35,031 nt of DNA, from positions 1 to 35,031 of the forward strand of contig JALFUW010000060.1 in NCBI GenBank assembly GCA_022786995.1. Reading direction: 5' to 3'. A program made the position numbers and the translations under genes. This stretch comes from Clostridiales bacterium. Lineage in GTDB: Bacteria > Bacillota > Clostridia > Oscillospirales > Oscillospiraceae. The notes beneath the pieces were generated by a model that saw only the letters and a program-made list of their open reading frames with translations, did not search any database and was not told where the DNA came from. How positions within the stretch are numbered: the first letter of the stretch is position 1; every line of letters starts with the position of its first letter. Shown piece by piece: positions 25,233-32,617 of the stretch.

Positions 25233-25261
25233 GGGCGCAGATTTTTGGGAAATCTGCGCCC
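25233..25261. repeat. perfect 12-bp hairpin between the FAD oxidoreductase and dctP
   Basis: GGGCGCAGATTT/AAATCTGCGCCC with a 5-base loop, starting 6 bases past the FAD oxidoreductase stop. There is no T-tract, so it should protect or process the mRNA rather than end it. Confidence 0.65.
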
Positions 25262-25266
25262 TGTGC

Positions 25267-26730
25267 TTACTTAAGGTCTTTTGCAAAAACAACTGCGCCG
25301 CTGGCCTTCAGAATATCCTGCAGCTCTCCCACATTCTTTTCAATGTCTCTGGGCGTGCAGCCCTTCTTGACTGCCAGTGCCGCGGCTGCGCCTGCCGCCT
25401 GGCCGGTTACGAAGGTCTGTGCCACAAAACGCATATGTCCGTTTCTGTCAGTGCTGACACACTTGCCGGCAACCAGCAGATTCTCAATCTTCTTCGGAAC
25501 GAGCACTCTGTAGGGTATCTCGTAGGAACCGTTGGGATAGCGCTTGGTTTCGGCGCCGTTATTCTTGCCGATGGCATTGAGGGTGTTGACGTTGGTGGTA
25601 TGGAACGCACCCGCGGGGAAGGAAGACAGGCCGATGCTGTCTTGGAAGCGGCAGGTGTTACCGATGTCCTCACCGGTCAGGGTGTAATCACCGACGATCA
25701 TCGCGCCCTCACGGATGCGAAGCTCGGTGCCCATCTTCACGATGTACGCGTTCTCGAAGCCGGGAACGTAGTGCTTAAAGAAGCGCCAAGCAATCTCGAT
25801 CTGCTTGCGGCATTCGATATGGCAGCGGGTCATTGCCCAGGCGTCATAGGGAGACGTGTTGTCCCACTGAGAGGAGTGCTGGAAATGGGCCAGCACCTTT
25901 CCGCCCTCCTTGGGCTGAAGGAAGAATCCCGCGCCGCTGTACGGATGCCAGTCGCCGTTTGCCAGAGCCACCTCACGCAGATCTGTGAAGCCCATGATCT
26001 CGCCCAGCTCCATGGGGTCGATGGCGTTTTCATATGCCTTCATGATCTGCTCAACAGTGACGGAAGCGTAGGGATTGAGCAGCTGGTTGTAGGTGAACTG
26101 ATCGGGATGTCTGTTGATGTACTTCATCAGCTTGTCCCAGTCCACACCGTCGGCGGTGAAGCAGATGGTGTGGGGCTCCAAGACATCCACGGGAGACATA
26201 TACATCTCACAGCCGGCGTAGGTCGAGACATAGCCTTCACCGGTGCAGTCGATCACGACTTTGCCGTAGATCTCGTGGCGTCCGCCGCAATCCTCAACAA
26301 CGACGCCCTTAACCACATCGTTTTCCACGATAGCGTCTACCACCAGTGCGTCCAGCAGAAGGTTGACGCCCTCCTCCTCGCACATATCGAACGCCATCAG
26401 AACCCACCATTCGGGGTCGATGTAAGAGAAGGTGTAGCCGGCGCCCACACGGTGCTTGGGACGCAGGTGCGGCAGCGCGTGGCCTTCTCTGTACAGACGG
26501 TTGTGGGTCTCCTCAATAATACCCTTGCTGTCCTGCTGGCCATAGCAGTTGAACATACGTGCATAGGCAAAGCCCGGAGGGCCGGAGACCGTCAGCTGGC
26601 CGCCAAGGCAGCCGGTCTTTTCAATCAGCAGTGTATTCGCACCGCCGCGGGCAGCCTGGATCGCGGCACTGAAGCCGGAAGTACCGCCGCCGCATACGAT
26701 TACGTCATAGTTAATATCATAGCCATTCAT
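25267..26730 (-). CDS. FAD-dependent oxidoreductase (FAD_oxidored / PF12831 type)
   Basis: 487 residues. N-terminal dinucleotide fold YDVIVCGGGTSGFSAAIQAA with the acidic end of strand 2 (TLLIEKTGCLGGQL), typical CGGQ-like loop of this group, the middle GKVVIDCTGEGYVSTYAGC, and a C-terminal FAD segment NLLVAGKCVSTDRNGHMRFV then GQAAGAAAALAVKKG. No signal peptide, so it works in the cytoplasm. Relatives act as dehydrogenases or reductases on diverse carboxylates; the substrate cannot be told. AGGAGG precedes the ATG. It is the second gene of the LysR-facing operon. Confidence 0.9.
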   Translation of the reverse strand: MNGYDINYDVIVCGGGTSGFSAAIQAARGGANTLLIEKTGCLGGQLTVSGPPGFAYARMFNCYGQQDSKGIIEETHNRLYREGHALPHLRPKHRVGAGYTFSYIDPEWWVLMAFDMCEEEGVNLLLDALVVDAIVENDVVKGVVVEDCGGRHEIYGKVVIDCTGEGYVSTYAGCEMYMSPVDVLEPHTICFTADGVDWDKLMKYINRHPDQFTYNQLLNPYASVTVEQIMKAYENAIDPMELGEIMGFTDLREVALANGDWHPYSGAGFFLQPKEGGKVLAHFQHSSQWDNTSPYDAWAMTRCHIECRKQIEIAWRFFKHYVPGFENAYIVKMGTELRIREGAMIVGDYTLTGEDIGNTCRFQDSIGLSSFPAGAFHTTNVNTLNAIGKNNGAETKRYPNGSYEIPYRVLVPKKIENLLVAGKCVSTDRNGHMRFVAQTFVTGQAAGAAAALAVKKGCTPRDIEKNVGELQDILKASGAVVFAKDLK

Positions 26731-26781
26731 ATCTGGTGTGTCCTCCTTATATGTGTAATTCCTGGAAAACGCGTGCTATCC

Positions 26782-28494
26782 TTATCTTTTGAAATCCTCA
26801 ATGCTCTTGGCAACGGTGCCGTCGGGCAGACGCAGAGCCTCAACGCAGCCCTCGCTGTGCAGCGCCCAGGGCAGAATCACACCAGAGTGACCGCCGCGGC
26901 CGCCGATGGTGACGACTTCCACATCCTTGGGGGAGCGGGTCACGGGCAGCGGATGACGATTTGCCCACTCCTTGGGACGGACGGGCACCAGGCCGCGGCC
27001 GTTGACCATGGGGGTCTGATGGTAGACGTAAGTATGGATGTGCTCCTGAATCATTTCCTTGGTATAGCCGGCCTTCTTGAGCATCATAGCGTGGTCAGGC
27101 GTCAGGCAGACAACCAGAGGACCGGGCATATACGCATTGTTGGAGCCCAGCGTGGTGCAGCAGGCAGTGATAGTATCCAGCAGGTCGTGACCGTTCAGGC
27201 TCAGGAAGTCGATGATATCGTGGATAGGCTCGGCCTTCAGCAGGTAAACCGTGGTGGTGTCGGAGTCGAAATGATCCTCGTTGATCATGTTCCACTGTGC
27301 CAGCTCGGGTTCCTCGGCGAAGCAGTAGGTGAACTCAGCCTGGGAGGCGATGCAGTCCAGATCGCACACACCGGGCACAGTACGCAGCACGTTCATCAGC
27401 ACCAGGTTGATGGCGCGGCCGATGGTTGCATTCTGGGGGTAGCCGGGGCCCTGACAGCCCTGCTTGCCGGAGATGCCGATCTCCTGGGCGATGGGTCCGG
27501 ATACAATACACATATTGCCGCCAGGATGGGAGGTGGTAACGGACTGGTTGAAGTTGTACAGGGGGCTGTTCAACGCCTTGAAGGCAGCAACCAGAACAGG
27601 CATAGCCTTGGGTTCGCAGCCAGCCATAACGGCGGCGATGGCGACATCCTTAACCGTGATCTCCTTGCCGGAGGGACCGGAGGGGTCAACCAGCTTGGTG
27701 CTGGGATCCCAAGGGCAGTACTCCAGCATCTTCTCGTAACGGCGCTTGGTGGGAGGAATAATGGGCAGACCGTCGGAAATGTGCTCGGCATTGAAGTACG
27801 ACATGACTTCTTCCATGTAAGCGCCAGGCTCATTAGCCTTCTCGGCGTCCGCTTCCAATGCCAGAGGCAGGAAGCCATCCTTGGCGGGGGCAACCTTATC
27901 CATCTTGAAGTCGATGTGCGCCAGTTCCTTCAGCTTATCGCCGTTGGTGGTCAGAGAAGCCAGGATGTAATCCCACTTCTTATCCACTTCGGCAGCGACC
28001 TCTTCGACGGTGGAAGCCTGATAGATGTCAACGGATGCCATGCACAGGTTACCTGCGCGATAAACGCCAACACCCTGGGTGATGCCGGTACCGGGAGGCG
28101 CGGTCATGTAGACCGCAGGAATACCGATCTTTTCAAGCGCGATGGTCAAAACGGTGGTAGAGGAGGAGGTGCCCATATCACCGAAGGCGACGATGGCTGC
28201 TACAGGCTTCTCTTCCGCCAGCATTGCAGCGTACTCGGCCAGTTTGGCAGCGTTCTTGCCGCGAACGGTTTCGGTGTACTCAACCCACTTGCTGTCATCG
28301 CAGCCGATCTCACGCAGGTGCTCCTTAATTCTGTCAAAGACGGTATAGTAGTTACAGAAGCCCAGCTTTGTGTTGTTATAGAAAAGGATCTTTCCGTTCT
28401 TCAGTTCTTCCAGAGAGGGGCGCTTCGCCAGTTCCAGCATAGGACGCTCCTGATAACCTCTGGGATCCAGTAATTTTTCCACATTCATGCTCAT
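26782..28494 (-). CDS. UGSC-like two-domain protein of unknown function
   Basis: 570 residues, first gene of the operon. The N-terminal domain (about 1-200) resembles UGSC-family (seleno)proteins: LLDPRGYQERP, then FGDMGTSSSTTVLTIALEKI followed by GIPAV at 104-127. Where the family has U/C-G-S-C, this protein has M-G-T-S, so the redox pair is gone. The C-terminal half has HISDGLPIIPPTKRRYEKML and ISGKQGCQGPGYPQNATIGRA with cysteines near 293, 329, 347, 378, 382 and 392; I associate it with UGSC partners but know no function. Start ATG 28494 follows AAGGAG; an open frame to 28599 would overlap the promoter, so it is excluded. Confidence 0.75.
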   Translation of the reverse strand: MSMNVEKLLDPRGYQERPMLELAKRPSLEELKNGKILFYNNTKLGFCNYYTVFDRIKEHLREIGCDDSKWVEYTETVRGKNAAKLAEYAAMLAEEKPVAAIVAFGDMGTSSSTTVLTIALEKIGIPAVYMTAPPGTGITQGVGVYRAGNLCMASVDIYQASTVEEVAAEVDKKWDYILASLTTNGDKLKELAHIDFKMDKVAPAKDGFLPLALEADAEKANEPGAYMEEVMSYFNAEHISDGLPIIPPTKRRYEKMLEYCPWDPSTKLVDPSGPSGKEITVKDVAIAAVMAGCEPKAMPVLVAAFKALNSPLYNFNQSVTTSHPGGNMCIVSGPIAQEIGISGKQGCQGPGYPQNATIGRAINLVLMNVLRTVPGVCDLDCIASQAEFTYCFAEEPELAQWNMINEDHFDSDTTTVYLLKAEPIHDIIDFLSLNGHDLLDTITACCTTLGSNNAYMPGPLVVCLTPDHAMMLKKAGYTKEMIQEHIHTYVYHQTPMVNGRGLVPVRPKEWANRHPLPVTRSPKDVEVVTIGGRGGHSGVILPWALHSEGCVEALRLPDGTVAKSIEDFKR

Positions 28495-28575
28495 ATCCAG
28501 GAAACTCCTTCTGTCGTATTTTAAGGATTCGATAAGGATTCGTGTGGTACCATTCACATCCTTATCGTTGACCCT

Positions 28576-28604
28576 ATTATAACTGCCGTTTTTCGACAAT
28601 GCAA
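28576..28604 (-). promoter_or_regulatory. promoter of the catabolic/TRAP operon
   Basis: On the - strand TTGCAT (28599-28604), 17-base spacer, perfect TATAAT (28576-28581). The start of transcription should fall near 28569, leaving a 75-base leader before the UGSC-like gene. Confidence 0.7.
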
Positions 28605-28625
28605 TTCAAAATCTGTTCTTTGCTC

Positions 28626-28640
28626 ATTCCAATTTGGAAT
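28626..28640. promoter_or_regulatory. probable LysR-type operator (ATTCCA-N3-TGGAAT)
   Basis: A 6-bp dyad with a 3-base centre, containing the T-N11-A pattern of LysR sites (T28627, A28639). Its centre lies about 64 bases before the predicted transcription start of the catabolic operon, the classical position of a LysR recognition site. Confidence 0.5.
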
Positions 28641-28642
28641 AA

Positions 28643-28667
28643 TTGCAACAAAATGTTCATGTTGCGT
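28643..28667. promoter_or_regulatory. second dyad GCAACA-N9-TGTTGC in the intergenic region
   Basis: GCAACA (28645-28650) and TGTTGC (28660-28665) form an inverted repeat. The same half-site TGTTGCAA recurs at 28809-28816, overlapping the -35 box of the lysR promoter. It may be a regulator site for autoregulation or a second binding position. Confidence 0.4.
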
Positions 28668-28810
28668 AACGTCTTATTGTGCGCATTTCACATATCGTTT
28701 TTCACTTTGTAACAAAATACACCCCCGGGAATCATGCATTCTGCTGATTCCTCATTTACTGTATTTGCCTATTCTGCCAAAAGAAAACTGTCCGGACGAC
28801 TAAAAAAATG

Positions 28811-28839
28811 TTGCAATTAACCGGGTAATCCTTTATTCT
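28811..28839 (+). promoter_or_regulatory. promoter of the LysR-type regulator gene
   Basis: TTGCAA (28811-28816), 17-base spacer, TATTCT (28834-28839), about 20 bases before the ATG. The -35 coincides with a TGTTGCAA half-site, which suggests self-repression. Confidence 0.45.
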
Positions 28840-28859
28840 ACTGTAAAGGAGGCTATCCC

Positions 28860-29765
28860 ATGAAAATTGATTCTTTAGTGTGTTTTCAGGCTGTGACGAA
28901 ATACAAGAGCTTCTCCCGGGCCGCTGACTCACTGTTCATCTCTCAGTCATCCCTTTCCAAGAAGATCATGTCTCTGGAGGAAGAGCTTGGTGGAGAACTG
29001 TTCATCCGAAAAGGCAACAACGCCGTCCTCCTCTCTTCCTTTGGAGAGTATGTTTCCAACTACATCAACAACATAACAGAGGATTATGACATTCTCCTTT
29101 CCGCTACAGACAACTATCGCCTGAATCACCAGAGGAAAATGATTATCGGAACGTTTCTGAATATCGCCCACAGCGGTCTTCTGAAGCCCATCACCTCCTT
29201 TGAGGTAGCCGAGGCTAATTTCTATATTGAGACACTGGAAAAGGATCATACAAACCTGAAGTCCCTGCTGCAGACAAAACAGGCGGAAATCTGCTTCGGC
29301 TACAAGGAACTGCTGGGCGATGTTCCGGATTACCTCGTCACGCCGCTTTACAGCGACCCGCTGATTCTGATTACCACCAAAGAATTCGCTGACATGAACG
29401 GGTGGGGTAAGAGCATCAATCTGGCTGCCCTGAAAAATATTCGCTTCTGTTTTCCCCGGGAGGACATGGAGATTTTTACGTTTCTGGTCAACTCCTGCAA
29501 GGCAAACGGCTTCATCCCCCAGCTGACAAATTCCGACGTTCGGCTGGGCACGATACGGCACTACATTTCCCTGGGTATGCGGTGTACGCTCCAATTTGAA
29601 AGCATTTCCAGATCGAAATTCTATAATGACAGGTTTACCTTTATCAAACTGGAAAATCAGCCAAGGCTCACCATGGCTATGTACTCAGATAATACCCGCC
29701 CCAGAAGGATACGCGATGCCTTTGTCAGGCATATTCAGGGATATTATTATGACACTGACCGCTAA
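28860..29765 (+). CDS. LysR-family transcription regulator
   Basis: 301 residues. N-terminal winged helix-turn-helix (DSLVCFQAVTKYKSFSRAAD, then SLFISQSSLSKKIMSLEEEL) and a periplasmic-binding-like effector domain (from about 92). AAAGGAGG precedes the ATG. It is divergent from the UGSC/FAD/TRAP operon with a 365-base intergenic region that carries dyads at suitable places, so it very probably activates that operon in response to the transported compound or a product. Confidence 0.92.
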   Translation: MKIDSLVCFQAVTKYKSFSRAADSLFISQSSLSKKIMSLEEELGGELFIRKGNNAVLLSSFGEYVSNYINNITEDYDILLSATDNYRLNHQRKMIIGTFLNIAHSGLLKPITSFEVAEANFYIETLEKDHTNLKSLLQTKQAEICFGYKELLGDVPDYLVTPLYSDPLILITTKEFADMNGWGKSINLAALKNIRFCFPREDMEIFTFLVNSCKANGFIPQLTNSDVRLGTIRHYISLGMRCTLQFESISRSKFYNDRFTFIKLENQPRLTMAMYSDNTRPRRIRDAFVRHIQGYYYDTDR

Positions 29766-29890
29766 GCAGCATTTTCTCCTGAGCAATATCTCTCCGTATT
29801 TCATTTCAAAGCCAAATGGTTTCGCTTCCTGCGGCAGGAATTGCAAAGAAAACATAACGCAGTCCGGTGGGGCATCCCCCTGCCGGCAAA

Positions 29891-29926
29891 CGAACCGCCG
29901 CCCAGAGCTTTGCTGCGGGCGGTTTC
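29891..29926 (+). terminator. possible terminator of the lysR gene
   Basis: A GC-rich hairpin (AACCGCC at 29893-29899 with GGCGGTT at 29918-29924, loop able to extend the stem) followed by only a short T-run. About 130 bases beyond the stop. Weak. Confidence 0.3.
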
Positions 29927-29958
29927 CAAAGCAGAAGCCAGATATTCTCAAAAATCAA

Positions 29959-29987
29959 GTGACAATTCCGCTTTCCTGTGCTATGAT
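29959..29987 (+). promoter_or_regulatory. promoter of the His-rich DMT transporter gene
   Basis: GTGACA (29959-29964), 17-base spacer, TATGAT (29982-29987): five of six consensus bases in each box. The start of transcription should fall near 29994, directly before the C6/G6 palindrome. Confidence 0.6.
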
Positions 29988-29996
29988 TCTCCTAAA

Positions 29997-30019
29997 CATA
30001 TCCCCCCAGGGGGGATATG
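29997..30019. promoter_or_regulatory. CsoR/RcnR-like operator palindrome
   Basis: CATATCCCCCC (29997-30007), a single A, and the exact reverse complement (30009-30019). AT-flanked C/G tracts facing each other are the pattern of operators of the CsoR/RcnR/FrmR repressor family (copper, nickel-cobalt, formaldehyde). It covers the predicted +3 to +25 region, so a bound repressor would block the promoter. No such repressor gene is in the window. Confidence 0.55.
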
Positions 30020-30070
30020 AATTTTCCGTTGAAAAGTTGCGATTTTCAGTAGAATTAAGGAGTATTCAGC

Positions 30071-31111
30071 ATGAACACAAAAAGAACAGCCACAGCCTAT
30101 GCAATTCTGGCTGCGGCACTGTATGCTATTAATCTTCCTGCGTCCAAGCTGCTGTTGAAACAGGTGCCGCCTACTATGATGGCCGCGTTTCTGTATCTGG
30201 GAGCCGGTCTGGGCTTGTCCCTCTATAGGCTCATCACAAGCAAGAAGAAAACGGAAGAACCGCTGACCCATACCGAGCTTCCCTATACCATCGGCATGAT
30301 CGTGCTGGATATTGCTGCGCCCATCCTGCTGATGCTGGGTCTGGAGCGTACAAACTCCGCCAACGCTTCCCTGCTGAACAACTTTGAAATCGTCGCCACT
30401 TCTTTGGTCGCATTCCTGGTATTCAAGGAGGTGCTGTCCAAGCGTTTATGGCTGGCCATTGCTCTGGTGACGCTGGCAAGTATCCTTCTGAGCTTTGAAG
30501 GCAAGGGCAGCTTTGCGTTCAATACCGGTTCCCTGCTGGTGCTTGGCGCCTGCTTCTGCTGGGGATTTGAAAACAACTGCACCCGTTTGCTCAGCTCCAA
30601 AAGCTCTGTCCAGATTACGACGATCAAGGGCATTTGTTCCGGCCTTGGAAGCCTGATCATCGCATTGTGCATTGGCGAAAAAGTGCCGGGCATCACATGG
30701 ATCGCCGCTTCCCTCCTGCTGGGTTTTGTGGCATATGGACTCAGCATCAACTTTTACATTAAGGCTCAAAAAGACCTGGGCGCCGCAAAAACCAGCGCTT
30801 ACTATTCCATCGCCCCATTTCTGGGTGCAGCGCTGGGTATGCTGATCTTGGGAGAAAGGCCTGCAGTTCCCTTTTTTATTGGACTTGTGATTATGATGAT
30901 TGCAACCCTCCTTATGGTCAAGGATAACGTTTCCCTGCAGCACACCCACGAACACACGCACATCCACACTCATACGCACAGCCATGGTGATCTTGCGCAC
31001 ACCCATGAACACGGACACACGCATACCCATACACATATCCACGGCGAAGAAGAAGCCGCGCATCAACATTCCCACGAAAACCTGGAAGGCCATAATCATA
31101 TGCATTCCTGA
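30071..31111 (+). CDS. DMT superfamily (EamA) transporter with histidine-rich C-terminal tail
   Basis: 346 residues. Residues 1-285 contain ten hydrophobic helices in two EamA repeats (AAALYAINLPASKLLLKQVP; LERTNSANASLLNNFEIVAT; LGAAKTSAYYSIAPFLGAAL). The last 58 residues hold 22 histidines, mostly as alternating TH/HE pairs (HTHEHTHIHTHTHSH and similar), a strong Ni/Co/Zn/Cu-binding tail of the kind found in metal carriers and chaperones. Such a tail is unusual in EamA drug/metabolite transporters but known in a DMT-type subgroup. Together with the CsoR/RcnR-like operator in front, this suggests metal or metal-metabolite export. AAGGAG precedes the ATG. Substrate is inference. Confidence 0.88.
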   Translation: MNTKRTATAYAILAAALYAINLPASKLLLKQVPPTMMAAFLYLGAGLGLSLYRLITSKKKTEEPLTHTELPYTIGMIVLDIAAPILLMLGLERTNSANASLLNNFEIVATSLVAFLVFKEVLSKRLWLAIALVTLASILLSFEGKGSFAFNTGSLLVLGACFCWGFENNCTRLLSSKSSVQITTIKGICSGLGSLIIALCIGEKVPGITWIAASLLLGFVAYGLSINFYIKAQKDLGAAKTSAYYSIAPFLGAALGMLILGERPAVPFFIGLVIMMIATLLMVKDNVSLQHTHEHTHIHTHTHSHGDLAHTHEHGHTHTHTHIHGEEEAAHQHSHENLEGHNHMHS

Positions 31112-31213
31112 CGATCGGACACAGTGCAGAAGCTCTGCGAGGGGTTGGTGATTACTCCGCGGCAGTTCTTTGATGACGATCTCTCTGACAACATTGTGCA
31201 GGAAATCAAATAA
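31112..31213 (+). pseudogene. C-terminal relic of an XRE-family HTH regulator
   Basis: Right after the transporter's stop the same frame continues to TAA at 31211-31213 as TVQKLCEGLVITPRQFFDDD and LSDNIVQEIK, which reads like the end of small Clostridial XRE regulators (last helix of the DNA-binding domain plus an acidic tail). The first three quarters of such a gene are missing and no start is present. Confidence 0.45.
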
Positions 31214-31550
31214 GCAGCAAGCGCATCTATAACAGCATGTCAAAAAGTAACACCAATTATCACCTAAATTCTGCCAAAAATCATCCTATACGCAGGTGTT
31301 TCATGATTTATTTCGTTTATAATAGAATTATTTCTGTAAAAACAGAGCATTATCTGAATATTTTCGTCCAAAATGCCTTTCAGAATTTGTAGGCGCAATT
31401 AACATATACATCATAGAATTATCTTTCCTGAAAAGTTCTGAAAACTACTGTTTTTTGTGGCTTATACATTAAAATTTGCTGTTAGTAATTTTACATGTGA
31501 TAATTCTTGCGGAATTTAGGTTACAGTCAGATTCACAAATTTTTGAACGT
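31214..31550. other. AT-rich stretch with no supported gene
   Basis: About 340 bases, markedly richer in A/T than the rest of the window, between the XRE relic and the Fic terminator. Only short unconvincing open frames are present. A TATAAT word at about 31317-31322 has no good -35 partner. It may be relic sequence from a lost mobile element. Confidence 0.4.
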
Positions 31551-31583
31551 AAAAAATCGGTATTCCATTTCTGGAATACCGAT
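31551..31583 (-). terminator. rho-independent terminator of the antitoxin-Fic unit
   Basis: Perfect 12-bp stem ATCGGTATTCCA/TGGAATACCGAT (31556-31567 with 31572-31583), 4-base loop, followed leftward by TTTTTT. It ends the - strand antitoxin/Fic transcript. Confidence 0.8.
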
Positions 31584-31675
31584 CAATTTGTGTCTTTGCA
31601 ACACTTTAGATGCACATTTTCCGGGCTGTTTTATGGTTCAAAAAAGCAAGATAATCTTTCGCAAGTTTCGACATA

Positions 31676-31855
31676 TCACCGGTTTGCTTCCCGCAGCCAT
31701 ACAAGCGGCTTTCCCCTGTTTCCAAAAAATAATCGTATATTCTCTTTCTGTTCCTCTTCCGAAATCGGTGTCGTGATTCGCTCAAACATCCTGTTTATGC
31801 TCTCGTAGCAATATTCCTGACCCCACTCGTAAGCATAGCTGTAATCCCGCATCAT
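31676..31855 (-). pseudogene. Fic-domain toxin with internal deletion
   Basis: 59 residues. The first 17 (MMRDYSYAYEWGQEYCY) match the start of Firmicutes Fic proteins; the remainder (SINRMFERITTPISEEEQ) resembles their C-terminal end. The core with the HPFREGNGR-type AMP-transfer motif is missing, apparently through an in-frame deletion at about residue 17. Fic toxins AMPylate proteins such as gyrase; this relic cannot. Its ATG overlaps the antitoxin stop (ATGA), the normal arrangement of antitoxin-toxin pairs. A small independent protein remains possible. Confidence 0.6.
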
Positions 31856-32037
31856 ACCGTTTTCCTCTGATGAATCGGAACTGTATGCTTTTCAACCAGG
31901 GAACTCACGATCTTCTCCAAACTGCCGGGATTTAACAGGTATTTACGGATTCTGTCTTTGTCCTCGGAGTACAGCGGCATACCTTCCATGGTCATGGAAC
32001 TGTCAACTTCCCGTACAATTGTTTCAACGTCACGCAT
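31852..32037 (-). CDS. VbhA-type antitoxin
   Basis: 61 residues: EVDSSMTMEGMPLYSEDKDR followed by IRKYLLNPGSLEKI, the class I Fic antitoxin (VbhA-like, PF18495) pattern, with the inhibitory helix around SMTMEG where the S/T-x3-E-G/N motif of Fic inhibition is found (S-MTM-E-G). It would block the ATP site of its Fic partner. ATG 32037 follows GAGGGTG; the open frame extends 19 codons upstream without a better RBS. Intact although its partner is deleted. Confidence 0.75.
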   Translation of the reverse strand: MRDVETIVREVDSSMTMEGMPLYSEDKDRIRKYLLNPGSLEKIVSSLVEKHTVPIHQRKTV

Positions 32038-32230
32038 GACGCACACACCCTCATCCTTTTTGTTTATTATATCACACTTTAGGCTCTCCTGCAACGATTT
32101 TGGGATGCAAGTATTTAAGGCTATGGCAGAACAGCCAAATATGTAACTACATCATTCCAGCTGGAATTGCTCTGGCTTTGCAGGGATACCCTGCCTTGTT
32201 TTATCATATCCTATCTCAGGGTGATTGTCG

Positions 32231-32615
32231 GTGAAAACGAAAACATTGAAACCGTATGCATTGGGGATTCTTCTGACGCAATCCATCGGTGCCCTCTCGG
32301 GTTGGTTGTCAAAGGATGGCATGCAGATTTTCAGCGCAAGTATCTCGCAGCCGCCTCTGTCTCCTCCAGCTTTCCTTTTTCCGATTGTCTGGGGCGTTCT
32401 GTATGCGCTGATGGGAATCGGCGCCGCAAGAATCTATCTGTCCCCGCAGTCCACAGAGCGAAGCATGGCTTTGAACGTTTATATCACACAGCTGATTGTC
32501 AATTTCTTCTGGAGTCTGATTTTCTTCAATGCGCAAGCATATCTTTTCGCTTTTTTCTGGCTGCTAATACTTTTGCTGTTTCCTCTCCTGCTCCCGGAGC
32601 AGCCAATCGTTATAT
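32231..32615 (+). pseudogene. TspO/MBR family membrane protein, 3' truncated
   Basis: Starts at GTG 32231 after AGGGTGATT. The sequence shows the TspO signature (ALSGWLSKDGMQIFSASISQ, then PPLSPPAFLFPIVWGVLYALMGI and LNVYITQLIVNFFWSLIFF). After about 125 residues (FWLLILLL) the match ends and the frame runs on through the antisense of the neighbouring gene to 33109. The fifth membrane helix with its conserved end is missing. TspO proteins bind tetrapyrroles; this copy is probably inactive. Confidence 0.75.
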
Positions 32616-32617
32616 TC

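Noticed and set aside
24898..28473. A 1191-residue open frame on the + strand across the TRAP/FAD/UGSC operon
   Set aside because: It is antisense to four well-recognised genes, has low-complexity Gly/Val/His-rich composition and no motif; it is open only because of the GC-rich codon use of the genes on the other strand.
26782..28494. Selenocysteine in the UGSC-like protein
   Set aside because: No in-frame TGA is present at the motif; the codon is ATG (Met).
30929..31109. The CAC/CAT-rich run read as a tandem DNA repeat or CRISPR-like array
   Set aside because: It is the histidine tail of the DMT transporter; codons vary and the frame is continuous to the stop.
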